This document shows positions 34,693-43,855 of a DNA stretch of 64,000 nt, one piece after another. Source of the stretch: Streptomyces catenulae (lineage in GTDB: Bacteria > Actinomycetota > Actinomycetes > Streptomycetales > Streptomycetaceae); the NCBI RefSeq assembly GCF_000718015.1, contig NZ_JODY01000023.1, forward strand, positions 1 to 64,000. The letters run 5' to 3'. Position 1 is the first letter of the stretch, and the number at the start of each line of letters is the position of its first letter. The notes beneath the pieces are model-generated. The model saw only the letters and a program-made list of their open reading frames with translations, was not told the origin of the DNA and did no database searches. Made by a program: the position numbers and the translations under genes.

Positions 34693-34726
34693 GTGGGGCG
34701 GTGTTTCACGTGAAACACCGCCCCAC
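34693..34726. terminator. 34-base perfect palindrome containing a parS site
   Basis: Bases 34693-34726 are a perfect palindrome with parS at the centre, located between the convergent LppU-like and tRNA nucleotidyltransferase genes. It probably terminates the LppU-like transcript and binds ParB. Confidence 0.7.
34702..34717. promoter_or_regulatory. parS site 5 (perfect)
   Basis: TGTTTCACGTGAAACA. It forms the centre of the palindromic terminator and is the first of three sites within 105 bases. Confidence 0.94.
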
Positions 34727-34739
34727 ACCTCATCCACCA

Positions 34740-34755
34740 CGTTTCACGTGAAACA
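34740..34755. promoter_or_regulatory. parS site 6 (perfect core)
   Basis: CGTTTCACGTGAAACA, 38 bases after site 5. Confidence 0.94.
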
Positions 34756-34790
34756 TGACGGCCCGCCGGTTGCCCGGCCCACCGACCGTC

Positions 34791-34806
34791 TGTTTCACGT
34801 GAAACA
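34791..34806. promoter_or_regulatory. parS site 7 (perfect)
   Basis: TGTTTCACGTGAAACA, ending at the base before the stop codon of the tRNA nucleotidyltransferase gene. Confidence 0.94.
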
Positions 34807-36282
34807 TCAGCCCTGCGTGGCCCACCACTCCTTGAGCGCGGCGATCGCGTCCTCGCGCTCCATCGGGCCGTGCTCCAGCCGGATCTCCAGCATCTGCTTG
34901 TACGCCTTGCCGACGGCCGGGCCCGGGGCGATGTCCAGGATCTGCATGATCTCGTTGCCGTCCAGGTCGGGCCGGATCGCCTCCAGCTCCTCCTGCTCCT
35001 GGAGGCGCGCGATGCGCTCCTCCAGACCGTCGTACGCCCGCGACAGGGCATTCGCCTTGCGCTTGTTCCGCGTCGTGCAGTCCGAGCGGGTGAGCTTGTG
35101 CAGCCGGGTCAGCTGCGGGCCCGCGTCACGGACGTAGCGGCGGACCGCGGAGTCCGTCCACTCGCCGGTTCCGTAGCCGTGGAAGCGCAGATGCAGCTCC
35201 ACCAGCCGCGAGACGTCCTTCACCAGGTCGTTCGAGTACTTCAGCGCGGTCATGCGCTTCTTGGTCATCTTGGCGCCGACCACCTCGTGGTGGTGGAACG
35301 AGACCCGGCCGTCGTTCTCGAACCGGCGGGTCCTCGGCTTCCCGATGTCGTGCAGCAGTGCCGCCAGCCGCAGGACCAGGTCCGGCCCGTCCTCCTCCAG
35401 GTCGATCGCCTGCTCCAGGACCGTGAGCGTGTGCTCGTAGACGTCCTTGTGGCGGTGATGCTCGTCACGCTCCAGCCGGAGCGCGGGCAGCTCGGGCAGC
35501 ACCCGCTCGGCGATCCCCGAGTCGACCAGCAGCCTGAGGCCCTTGCGCGGGTGGGGCGCCAGGATCAGCTTGTTCAGCTCGTCCCGGACGCGCTCCGCGG
35601 ACACGATCTCGATCCGCCCCGCCATCGCCTTCATCGCCGCCACGACGTCGGGGGCGACCTCGAAGTCCAGCTGAGCGGCGAACCGGGCCGCGCGCATCAT
35701 CCGCAGCGGGTCGTCCGAGAAGGAGTCCTGCGGGGTGCCGGGCGTCCGCAGGACCCGGGCCGCCAGGTCCTCCAGACCGCCGTGCGGGTCGATGAACTCC
35801 TTCTGCGGGAGGAAGACGGCCATGGCGTTCACCGTGAAGTCCCGGCGGACCAGGTCTTCCTCGATGGAGTCGCCGTAGGACACCTCCGGCTTGCGCGAGG
35901 TGCGGTCGTACGCCTCCGAGCGGTACGTCGTGACCTCGATGTCGAAGGAGCTCTTCTTGCAGCCGACCGTGCCGAACGCGATGCCGACCTCCCACACCGC
36001 GTCGGCCCACGGGCGGACGATCTTCAGAACGTCCTCGGGGCGCGCGTCCGTGGTGAAGTCCAGGTCGTTGCCGAGCCGGCCCAGGAGCGCGTCCCGCACC
36101 GAACCGCCGACCAGGGCAAGCGTGAACCCGGCCTCCTGGAATCGGCGGGCCAGGTCGTCCGCCACGGGGGAGACCCGCAGCAGCTCGCTCACGGCACGGC
36201 GCTGCACCTGGCTCAGCGCGTTCGTCGACTGCGCAGACCGCTCGGACTGCGGGGCGGGGATGTCATTGTTGGCGTTCGGCAC
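34807..36282 (-). CDS. CCA tRNA nucleotidyltransferase
   Basis: A 491-residue enzyme that builds or repairs the 3'-CCA end of tRNAs. The nucleotidyltransferase fold shows LVGGSVRDALLGRLGNDLDF (GGSVRDxLLG and the DxD metal site), then RRDFTVNAMAV, the fingers region DDPLRMMRAARFAAQLDF, and an HD-type phosphohydrolase domain (HLLHDIGKP type: here LLHDIGKPRTRR and HHHEVVGAKM). The GTG at 36282 agrees with the family start; a longer frame to 36378 is composed of Arg/Pro-rich leader. It ends next to three parS sites. Confidence 0.93.
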   Translation of the reverse strand: MPNANNDIPAPQSERSAQSTNALSQVQRRAVSELLRVSPVADDLARRFQEAGFTLALVGGSVRDALLGRLGNDLDFTTDARPEDVLKIVRPWADAVWEVGIAFGTVGCKKSSFDIEVTTYRSEAYDRTSRKPEVSYGDSIEEDLVRRDFTVNAMAVFLPQKEFIDPHGGLEDLAARVLRTPGTPQDSFSDDPLRMMRAARFAAQLDFEVAPDVVAAMKAMAGRIEIVSAERVRDELNKLILAPHPRKGLRLLVDSGIAERVLPELPALRLERDEHHRHKDVYEHTLTVLEQAIDLEEDGPDLVLRLAALLHDIGKPRTRRFENDGRVSFHHHEVVGAKMTKKRMTALKYSNDLVKDVSRLVELHLRFHGYGTGEWTDSAVRRYVRDAGPQLTRLHKLTRSDCTTRNKRKANALSRAYDGLEERIARLQEQEELEAIRPDLDGNEIMQILDIAPGPAVGKAYKQMLEIRLEHGPMEREDAIAALKEWWATQG

Positions 36283-36462
36283 AACTGAAAAGGGTACGTG
36301 CCCGTGCCACGCCCGGCGTCCCGCCGTCGGGGGCGACGCCGTGACCGGCCCGGCCCGTGATCTTGTGGCGCACACCATGGCACGACGCCACTGCGCACCT
36401 CGTTACCATGCGTGGACGCACATTCCAACGACCACTGACGACGACGAGGGACGGGCGAGCGC

Positions 36463-38808
36463 GTGGCCGATGCGGCAAGGTTCCGGTGGACTGAACGGCC
36501 GCGCGGGCGCCGGCTACGACGCGGCGCCGCGCTGTTCACCGGGGTGCCCCTGCTCATGGGCCTGGTGCAGCTCCCGCTGGCCCCGGCCGCGCACGCCGCC
36601 ACCGGGCCGCGCACCGTCGACGTCAGCATCGACTCGCTGACCCCGCAGGCGCCCGGCAAGGGCGACACCGTCACCGTCTCCGGCACCGTGACCAACGAGA
36701 GCCGGACCACGGTCACCGACGCCCATGTCGCCGTCCGGCGCGGCCCGGCGCTCAACGGACGCAGCGCGCTCGACGCCGCCGCCCGGCGCACCGGCTTCTC
36801 CCCGGCCGAGGACGGGCCGGAGGTCAAGGGGCACACCGCCGACATCGACCCGCTGCGGCCCGGCATCAGCCGCTCCTTCTCGCTCCGCGTCCCGGTCAAG
36901 GACCTCGACCTCGGCGACGGCGGCGTCTACCAGCTCGGCGTCTCCCTCTCCGGCCGCCCGCAGGGCCAGTACGAGCAGGTGCTCGGCATGGAGCGGACCT
37001 TCCTGCCCTGGCAGGAAGGCGACTCGGGGAAGAAGACGCAGCTCACCTACATGTGGCCGCTGATCTCCTCCACCCATCTCACGGCCCAGACCGACGCCGA
37101 CGCGCAGCAGACACCGGTCTTCCGTGACGACGATCTCGCCTCGGAGATCAAGCCCGGTGGCCGACTGCAGCAGATGGTCGCGCTCGGCAAGGACCTCCCG
37201 GTGACGTTCGTCATCGACCCGGACCTCCTCGCGACGGTCGAGGCGATGACGAAGCCGTACAAGGTGCACGGCCCCGACGGCCCCGCGGGCAAGAACCAGG
37301 CCGTCGCCAAGCAGTGGCTGAACGACCTCACGGAGGCGGTGAAGACCCACGAGGTCGTCGCGCTCCCGTTCGCCGATCCGGACCTCGCCTCCCTCGCCCA
37401 CCAGGGCAAGAACGTGCCCAGCGCGCTCGGCCACCTCGGCCCGGCCACGGAGCTGGCGTCCACGACCGTCGACACGATCCTGGATGTGAAGCCGCGCACG
37501 GACTTCGCCTGGCCCGTCAACGGCGCGATCGACTCCTCGATCGTGGACGTCGCCACCTCCGCCGGTGCCCACAACGTCATCACCCGCAGCGACAGCCTGC
37601 GCGAGTCCGACCAGCTGACCTACACGCCCACCGCGGCCCGGCCGATCGGCGGCGGCAACACCGCCGTGGTCGCGGACGCGGGGCTGTCCACCGCCTTCGA
37701 GGGTGATCTGACCCAGAGCGGCCGGGCCACCCGCGCGGTCCAGTCGTTCCTCGCCCAGACCCGGCTGATCGGCCTGCAGGACCCCGGACGGCAGCGCAGC
37801 ATCGTCGTCGCGCCGCAGCGGATGCCGTCCACCAGCCAGGCGCAGGCCATGGCCGCGGCGCTGCGGACGCTGGAGGCCACCGACTGGACGCAGCCGCTGG
37901 ACCTCAGCGACGCCGCCAACGCCGAGCCCGACGGAGCGGCCGCCCGGCACGTCCCGAGCCGCGCCGCGTACCCGTCGTCGCTGCGCCGCCAGGAGATGCC
38001 CACCGAGGCGTTCCGCCAGATCCAGGAGACCCAGGCGGCGCTGGACGAGTTCCGGGTGAATCTGGACCGTCCCGAGCGCGTCGTGACGCCGTTCGGCAAC
38101 GCGATCATGCGGGGCATGTCGACGCAGTGGCGCGGCAACCGCGCCGGAGCGGCCGCGTTCCGCGGCTCGGTGCGGGACTACCTCACCGAGCTGACGCGGA
38201 AGGTCCACCTGATCCAGAAGTCGAACGCCACGCTCTCCGGGCGCAGCGCGACGATCCCGGTGACGGTGCAGAACAACCTCCTCCAGGGTGTCGAGGGCAT
38301 GACGCTGAAGCTGACGTCCTCGCAGCCGAACCGGCTGAGCGCGGGCGAGCCGCAGCGCATCAAGGTGGACGGCGGGCACAGCCAGTCCTTCAAGTTCGAC
38401 ACCACGGCGAACGCCAACGGTCCGGTCCGGGTGAACGCCCAGCTCTACACCGCGGACGGAAAGCCGTACGGTCAGCCGATGACGTTCGTCGTGAACGTCA
38501 CGGAGATCACCGCGACGGTCATGCTCGTCATCGCGGGCGGTGTGCTGCTGCTGGTCCTGGCCGGTGTGCGGATCTACCTCCAGCGCAAGCGGGCGGCCGC
38601 CCGGAAGACGGGCGAGGGCCCGCAGGGCGGAGCGGGTCCGGACGACACCGACGGGCCCGGGGGTCCGGCCGGTCCGGACGGCCGCAACGGCACGGACGCG
38701 ACCGACGACACGAGCGGCGAGGACGCCGGGCAGCCGAGTGACCCCACGCCGGACACCGGTTCGGGAAACTCCGGTCCGTCCGGCTCGGGTGAGAAAGTGG
38801 ACCGTTGA
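36463..38808 (+). CDS. DUF6049-like secreted membrane-anchored protein
   Basis: A 781-residue surface protein. An N-terminal signal (LRRGAALFTGVPLLMGLVQL, cut after AHAAT) is followed by a beta-sandwich-like domain (DTVTVSGTVTNESRTTVTDA), a large alpha/beta region with PVTFVIDPDLLATVEAMTKP and FAWPVNGAID that recalls polysaccharide-deacetylase-like folds, a second beta domain, and one C-terminal membrane helix (ATVMLVIAGGVLLLVLAGV) with an acidic Gly-rich tail. It lies directly upstream of murJ with a 46-base gap and may assist envelope assembly, but no activity is known. Confidence 0.85.
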   Translation: MADAARFRWTERPRGRRLRRGAALFTGVPLLMGLVQLPLAPAAHAATGPRTVDVSIDSLTPQAPGKGDTVTVSGTVTNESRTTVTDAHVAVRRGPALNGRSALDAAARRTGFSPAEDGPEVKGHTADIDPLRPGISRSFSLRVPVKDLDLGDGGVYQLGVSLSGRPQGQYEQVLGMERTFLPWQEGDSGKKTQLTYMWPLISSTHLTAQTDADAQQTPVFRDDDLASEIKPGGRLQQMVALGKDLPVTFVIDPDLLATVEAMTKPYKVHGPDGPAGKNQAVAKQWLNDLTEAVKTHEVVALPFADPDLASLAHQGKNVPSALGHLGPATELASTTVDTILDVKPRTDFAWPVNGAIDSSIVDVATSAGAHNVITRSDSLRESDQLTYTPTAARPIGGGNTAVVADAGLSTAFEGDLTQSGRATRAVQSFLAQTRLIGLQDPGRQRSIVVAPQRMPSTSQAQAMAAALRTLEATDWTQPLDLSDAANAEPDGAAARHVPSRAAYPSSLRRQEMPTEAFRQIQETQAALDEFRVNLDRPERVVTPFGNAIMRGMSTQWRGNRAGAAAFRGSVRDYLTELTRKVHLIQKSNATLSGRSATIPVTVQNNLLQGVEGMTLKLTSSQPNRLSAGEPQRIKVDGGHSQSFKFDTTANANGPVRVNAQLYTADGKPYGQPMTFVVNVTEITATVMLVIAGGVLLLVLAGVRIYLQRKRAAARKTGEGPQGGAGPDDTDGPGGPAGPDGRNGTDATDDTSGEDAGQPSDPTPDTGSGNSGPSGSGEKVDR

Positions 38809-38854
38809 TATTTGGCGGGGCCGGAGGGCCGGCGACGGATGAGGTGGGGCAGCG

Positions 38855-41032
38855 ATGAACGCGCCGTTTGACGGTGACCGCGGCCGGGGCGCCGAGGGCG
38901 ACCCTGCGGGGCCGGTCCCACCGGCCCCGCAGGAGCCGTACGGCCTGAACGGCCGGAGCCCCTACGCGCAGGACGGCCCCCGCTACGAGGCGCCCCAGGG
39001 GCATGCCCCGGGGTACCCGGGCGGCGCGGTGCAGCCGCCGTCGGGCGCACCTGCCGAACCGTTCCCGCCGCAGCCCGCGGCCCCGTACGCCCCCGAGCAG
39101 CAGGGCTGGGGCGCTCCCGCGCCGACCGGTCCCGCGGGCCCGCCCGCCCCGGCGCCGTACGCCGACGCGGCGGAGACGGTGCAGTTCCCGGGGGTGGGCG
39201 ACGGGTTCGGGCAGGAGGCGGAGCAGCAGCCGGAGTCCGACGCGTTCGCGCATCTCTTCCGTGATCAGCAGCCGTACGAGCCCCGCCGTCCGGTGGCGGC
39301 GGAGCCCGGCCCGGCGGCGCTGGTGCCCGAGACGGCGCCCGCCCCGGAGCCCCCGGCGCCCGAGCCGGAGCCGGTCGCGGCCGCCGGGAAGCAGCCCGGG
39401 GGCCGCGCCTCCGGTCTGCTCAAGTCCAGCGCCGTGATGGCCGCCGGAACGATGGTCTCCCGCCTCACCGGCTTCGTCCGCTCCGCGCTGATCGTCGCCG
39501 CGCTCGGTGGCGCGGTGCTGGGTGACTCCTGGCAGGTGGCGTACCAGCTGCCGACGATGATCTTCATCCTGACCATCGGCGGCGGTCTGAACTCCGTCTT
39601 CGTCCCGCAGCTGGTGCGCGCGATGAAGGAGGACGACGACGGCGGCGAGGCGTACGCCAACCGGCTGCTGACGCTGGTCATCGTCATCCTGGGCGCGCTC
39701 ACGGTCCTGGCGGTCGTCGCGGCGCCGTTGCTCGTGAAACTTGTCTCGTTCGACATCTCACGCGATCCGGCGGCCAACGAGGTCGCCGTCGCGTTCACCC
39801 GCTACTGCGTGCCCACGATCTTCTTCATGGGGCTGCACGTCGTGATGGGGCAGATCCTCAACGCGCGCGGCCGGTTCGGCGCGATGATGTGGACCCCCGT
39901 CCTCAACAACATCGTCATGATCGCCACGTTCGGGCTCTTCATCTGGGTCTACGGCACCGCCAAGACCTCCGGCATCGGCGTCACCACCATCCCCGACGAG
40001 GGCATCCGCCTGCTGGGCATCGGCACCCTGCTCGGTCTCGTGGTGCAGGCGCTGGCGATGATCCCGTACCTGCGGGACGCGGACTTCACGTTCCGGCTGC
40101 GGTTCGACTGGCGCGGGCACGGGCTCGGCAAGGCCGCCAAGCTCGCGAAGTGGACGGTCCTGTTCGTCCTCGCCAACCAGGCGGGCGTCCTGGTCGTCAC
40201 CCAGCTCTCCACCTGGGCCGGGAACACCGCGGACGGCCAGGGCCACCCCGGCACCGGCTTCATCTCGTACGCCAGCGCCCAGCTGATCTGGAACATGCCG
40301 CAGGCGATCATCACGGTTTCCGTGATGGCGGCGCTGCTGCCGCGGCTGGCCCGGTCGGCGGCCGACGGCGACACCGGCGCGGTCCGGGACGACATGTCCC
40401 AGGGCCTGCGGACCTCGGCCGTCGCCATCGTCCCGATCTCGTTCGGCTTCCTGGCCCTCGGCGTCCCGCTGTGCACCCTGGTCTACGGCTCGTCCGGCGC
40501 GGGCGTCCCGATGGGCTACATGCTGATGGCCTTCGGTATCGGCCTCATCCCGTTCTCGGTGCAGTACGTGATCCTGCGGGCCTTCTACGCCTACGAGGAC
40601 ACCCGGACGCCCTTCTACAACACCGTGATCGTCGCGGCGGTCAACGCCGCCGCCTCGGCCGCCTGCTTCCTGATCCTGCCCGCCCGCTGGGCGGTGATCG
40701 GCATGGCCGCCGCGTACGGCATCGCCTACATGATCGGCGTCGTGGTCGCCTGGCGTCGGCTGAGCCGCCGGATGAACGGTGACCTGGACAGCGCCCGTAT
40801 CGTGCGCACGTACGCCCGTCTGGCGGGCGCAAGCATTCCCGCAACCGTCATCGCCGGTGCGGCGGTGTACGGCATCATGCAGGGACTGGGCAGTGGATTC
40901 CTCGGGTCGCTGGCCGCGCTGATCGTGGGTGCGGTCGCCCTCCTGGGGGTCTTCTACGTGGCCGCGCGGAAGATGCGCATCGAAGAGATGACGGCGCTGG
41001 TCGGCATGGTCCGGGCCAAGCTGGGGCGCTGA
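38855..41032 (+). CDS. murJ: lipid II flippase MurJ
   Basis: A 725-residue MATE-like/MOP-superfamily flippase that moves lipid II across the membrane for peptidoglycan growth. The first ~180 residues are Pro/Ala/Glu-rich and cytoplasmic, as in other actinobacteria. The membrane part begins SSAVMAAGTMVSRLTGFVRS, with the family segments GGGLNSVFVPQL and FTRYCVPTIFFMGLHVVMGQ, and about 14 helices. The pseudokinase gene follows by about 105 bases, recalling the mycobacterial MviN, where the kinase-like part is fused. Confidence 0.94.
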   Translation: MNAPFDGDRGRGAEGDPAGPVPPAPQEPYGLNGRSPYAQDGPRYEAPQGHAPGYPGGAVQPPSGAPAEPFPPQPAAPYAPEQQGWGAPAPTGPAGPPAPAPYADAAETVQFPGVGDGFGQEAEQQPESDAFAHLFRDQQPYEPRRPVAAEPGPAALVPETAPAPEPPAPEPEPVAAAGKQPGGRASGLLKSSAVMAAGTMVSRLTGFVRSALIVAALGGAVLGDSWQVAYQLPTMIFILTIGGGLNSVFVPQLVRAMKEDDDGGEAYANRLLTLVIVILGALTVLAVVAAPLLVKLVSFDISRDPAANEVAVAFTRYCVPTIFFMGLHVVMGQILNARGRFGAMMWTPVLNNIVMIATFGLFIWVYGTAKTSGIGVTTIPDEGIRLLGIGTLLGLVVQALAMIPYLRDADFTFRLRFDWRGHGLGKAAKLAKWTVLFVLANQAGVLVVTQLSTWAGNTADGQGHPGTGFISYASAQLIWNMPQAIITVSVMAALLPRLARSAADGDTGAVRDDMSQGLRTSAVAIVPISFGFLALGVPLCTLVYGSSGAGVPMGYMLMAFGIGLIPFSVQYVILRAFYAYEDTRTPFYNTVIVAAVNAAASAACFLILPARWAVIGMAAAYGIAYMIGVVVAWRRLSRRMNGDLDSARIVRTYARLAGASIPATVIAGAAVYGIMQGLGSGFLGSLAALIVGAVALLGVFYVAARKMRIEEMTALVGMVRAKLGR

Positions 41033-41136
41033 GGCACAACCATCGACCGCCACCGCGTGTCGTGCATAGTGGCGGACTGTGGGCACAATTGTCGTGGCTC
41101 ATTGAGCCTGCAACGGATGGGGAGGCAGGAACGACG

Positions 41137-42852
41137 GTGGCGGAACGGAGCACGGCTGCCGTCGACGTGGCCGACACGAGCGGTGACCAACCGCTGGCCG
41201 CCAAGGCGGAGAAGGCCACGGACGACGGTGCGAAGCCCGACAAGGCGTCCGACGCGGAGAAGGAAGCCGTCGGCACCGATGACGCGGCCGCAGCAGCCGA
41301 CGCACAACCTTCCGAGCTGCACAGCGGCCACAAGCTCGCCAAGCGCTACCGCTTGGAGGAGTGCGTCACCCGGCTGGAGGGATTCAGCAGCTGGCGTGCG
41401 GTCGACGAGAAGCTGCGCCGCGCCGTCGGGGTGCACATCCTGCCCGCCGACCACCCACGGGCCCGCCCGGTGCTGTCGGCGGCCCGTTCCGCGGCGCTCC
41501 TCGGCGATCCGCGCTTCGTGCAGATCCTCGACGCCGTCGAGGAGAACGACCTCGTCTACGTCGTCCACGAGTGGCTGCCCGACGCCACCGATCTGGCCAC
41601 CGTCCTCGCCGCGGGTCCCCTGGAGCCGCACGACGCCTACCAGCTCGTCAGCCAGGTCTCCCAGGCGATGGCCGCCGCCCACCGCGAGGGCCTGTCGCAT
41701 CTGCGGATCAACCCCGGGTCGGTGCTCCGCACGGAGTCCGGGCAGTACCGCATCCGCGGCCTCGCGATCATGGCGGCGCTGCGCGGACTCACCTGCGACG
41801 AGCCGCAGCGCTCGGACACGGAGGCGATCGGCGCGCTGCTCTACGCCGCGCTGACCCAGCGCTGGCCGTACGAGAACGACGCCTACGGCATGTCCGGTCT
41901 GCCCAAGGGCGTCGGACTGATCGCTCCCGACCAAGTGCGGGCCGGTGTCCACCGCGGTCTGTCCGAGCTGGCCATGCGCGCGCTGGTCAACGACGGGGCC
42001 ACCGCGTCCCGCCAGGAACAGCCGTGCACCACCCCGGACGAGCTGGCCAAGGCGGTGGCGGCGATGCCCCGCATCCGGCCCCCGGAGACGGCGTTCACCA
42101 CCCCGCCGCCGTACCAGCGGACCCAGTACCAGCAGGGCAGCTACGGCCAGCCGGCGCGCAACCACCAGATGAACCGCGCCACCCAGCCCGTGCCCACGCC
42201 GCCGCCCCCGCTGCAGAGCCGCACCGGCAAGGCGCTGAAGTGGTGTGTCTCCGCGCTGCTCATCGCGGCGCTGGGGCTGGGCAGCTGGCAGCTGGCGGAC
42301 ACCCTGCTCAAGCAGGAGAACGACACCTCCGGCAGCGGGACCCCGCAGGCCAACTCGCACCACAACACCAAGCCGAACGGCAAGCCGCTCAAGATCGAGG
42401 ACGCCGCCGAGTACTACCCGGACGGGCGCCCGCAACATCCCGATCAGGTGCGCAACACCTTCGACAAGGACTCCAGCACCTACTGGCGGAGCATGAGCTA
42501 CCGCGACGGTCCCGACATGAACCCGCACTTCAAGCAGGGCGTCGGCATCGTCTACGACCTCGGCTCGGAGCAGCGGGTCGGTGGTGCGTCGATCGATCTG
42601 CACTACGCGGGCCCGCACACCAAGATCACGCTCTACGCGGCGCCGTCCCTGTCGCCGTCCACCCCGCTCGGTTCCATGAAGCGCATCGGGGGTGCGGACA
42701 CCTCGGAGACCGTCGCGAAGGTCAGCCTCGACTCCCCGGCGAAGGCGCGCTACGTCTTGGTGTGGATGACGGCGATGCCCTACGCGCCGGGCGACGACTT
42801 CAGCGGCGCGGGCTACAAGCAGGCCATCCGGGAGATCTCCTTCACCGGCTGA
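41137..42852 (+). CDS. pseudokinase with membrane anchor and C-terminal beta-sandwich
   Basis: A 571-residue protein. Residues about 65-310 have a kinase fold: KLAKRYRLEECVTRLEGFSSWRAVDEKL has no glycine loop, VGVHIL lacks a clear ATP-binding Lys, the catalytic HRD is replaced by SHLRINPGSVL, and no DFG is present, so it is probably a pseudokinase. A Gln/Pro linker, one membrane helix (LKWCVSALLIAALGLGSWQL) and an extracytoplasmic discoidin-like sandwich (DSSTYWRSMSYRDG, VGIVYDLGSEQRVGGASIDL) follow. It resembles the C-terminal half of mycobacterial MviN, next to murJ as here. The GTG at 41137 has GGAGG upstream. Confidence 0.82.
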   Translation: MAERSTAAVDVADTSGDQPLAAKAEKATDDGAKPDKASDAEKEAVGTDDAAAAADAQPSELHSGHKLAKRYRLEECVTRLEGFSSWRAVDEKLRRAVGVHILPADHPRARPVLSAARSAALLGDPRFVQILDAVEENDLVYVVHEWLPDATDLATVLAAGPLEPHDAYQLVSQVSQAMAAAHREGLSHLRINPGSVLRTESGQYRIRGLAIMAALRGLTCDEPQRSDTEAIGALLYAALTQRWPYENDAYGMSGLPKGVGLIAPDQVRAGVHRGLSELAMRALVNDGATASRQEQPCTTPDELAKAVAAMPRIRPPETAFTTPPPYQRTQYQQGSYGQPARNHQMNRATQPVPTPPPPLQSRTGKALKWCVSALLIAALGLGSWQLADTLLKQENDTSGSGTPQANSHHNTKPNGKPLKIEDAAEYYPDGRPQHPDQVRNTFDKDSSTYWRSMSYRDGPDMNPHFKQGVGIVYDLGSEQRVGGASIDLHYAGPHTKITLYAAPSLSPSTPLGSMKRIGGADTSETVAKVSLDSPAKARYVLVWMTAMPYAPGDDFSGAGYKQAIREISFTG

Positions 42853-42886
42853 GCAGGGTCCTCATCAGAAGATCCCTTAGGCATCA

Positions 42887-42920
42887 CAGGGGCCCGGTCG
42901 ATCCGTCGACCGGGCCCCTG
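42887..42920 (+). terminator. terminator after the pseudokinase gene
   Basis: Perfect 15-base stem (42887-42901 and 42906-42920) with a TCCG loop. Confidence 0.85.
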
Positions 42921-43162
42921 CGCTCTCCGCCCGCCGGACGGATCGACCGGTACCACCGGTTATCCCCCGCATTCCGGAACAAGCCCGGTTTTCCCCGCGC
43001 ACGAATACCGCATTTCTCCCCCTTTACCGCAAGCCACCGCGGCGCGGGCTCATTTGCGCTGGTCAGTGGCCTTCTTGTGAGGCCGTGCACCCGCCGTTTC
43101 ATTTACTTTCGCCAGGCGGCGGGCTTCAATGGGGCGGGGGAAAGAGCACCTGTGGGAGGGCC
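42921..43162. other. sigM leader/promoter region
   Basis: About 240 bases before sigM, part of a 310-base gap that also holds the terminator. It is locally less GC-rich. GGAAC at about 42977 could be the -35 of an ECF-type promoter, but no matching -10 is convincing. Confidence 0.35.
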
Positions 43163-43855
43163 GTGCGCGCCGAAGATGACGAAGCAGCCACGTCGAACGA
43201 CGCCGAGCTTCTTGCGCTGCACGTCAAGGGTGATCCCGATGCCTTCGGGGAAATCGTCCGACGCCACCGTGACCGGCTCTGGGCCGTCGCGATCCGCACC
43301 CTCGGCGACCGCGAAGAGGCCGCCGATGCCGTACAGGACGCGCTGGTCTCCGCGTATCGGGCCGCCCACACCTTCCGCGGGCAATCAGCCGTCACCACGT
43401 GGCTGCACCGCATCACGGTGAACGCCTGCCTGGACCGGGCCCGCAAGGCGGCCTCCCGGCGGACGTCGCCCGTCGCCGAGACCGATCAGCTGGATCAGCT
43501 CCTGGAGCCGCAGGAGTCGGCCGAGGTACCGGCGGAGCGCCAGGACCTCCACCGCGAGTTGCTCGGCGCGCTGCGTACCCTTCCGGAGGAACAACGCGCC
43601 GCGCTCGTCCTCGTCGACATGCAGGGCTACCCCGTCGCGGAAGCGGCGGCCGTCCTCGATGTGCCCACGGGCACGGTGAAGAGCCGCTGCGCACGCGGTC
43701 GGGCCCGTCTGCTGCCGCTGGTCCGGCATCTCAGGGCCGACGACGGAAACGGAACGGCGGGAACGGCAAGGAACCAGGAGCCGGGGGGATCCGTCCCACC
43801 GACACCAGGACCGAACGACACAGGTGCCGTGAAGGGCGGAGGTGGGCGAGCGTGA
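43163..43855 (+). CDS. sigM: ECF RNA polymerase sigma factor SigM-like
   Basis: A 230-residue extracytoplasmic-function sigma factor. Region 2 is DAFGEIVRRHRDRLWAVAIRT then EEAADAVQDALVSAYRAAHTF, and region 4 is LPEEQRAALVLVDMQGYPVAEAAAVL with the recognition helix TGTVKSRCARGRARLLPL. A Gly/Thr-rich tail of 40 residues follows. It is cotranscribed with the anti-sigma gene, whose start overlaps its stop (GTGA). The GTG at 43163 is close to GGGAGGG; other starts are possible. SigM is named from locus position (pseudokinase, sigma, anti-sigma, trxBA), as in streptomycetes. Confidence 0.9.
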   Translation: MRAEDDEAATSNDAELLALHVKGDPDAFGEIVRRHRDRLWAVAIRTLGDREEAADAVQDALVSAYRAAHTFRGQSAVTTWLHRITVNACLDRARKAASRRTSPVAETDQLDQLLEPQESAEVPAERQDLHRELLGALRTLPEEQRAALVLVDMQGYPVAEAAAVLDVPTGTVKSRCARGRARLLPLVRHLRADDGNGTAGTARNQEPGGSVPPTPGPNDTGAVKGGGGRA

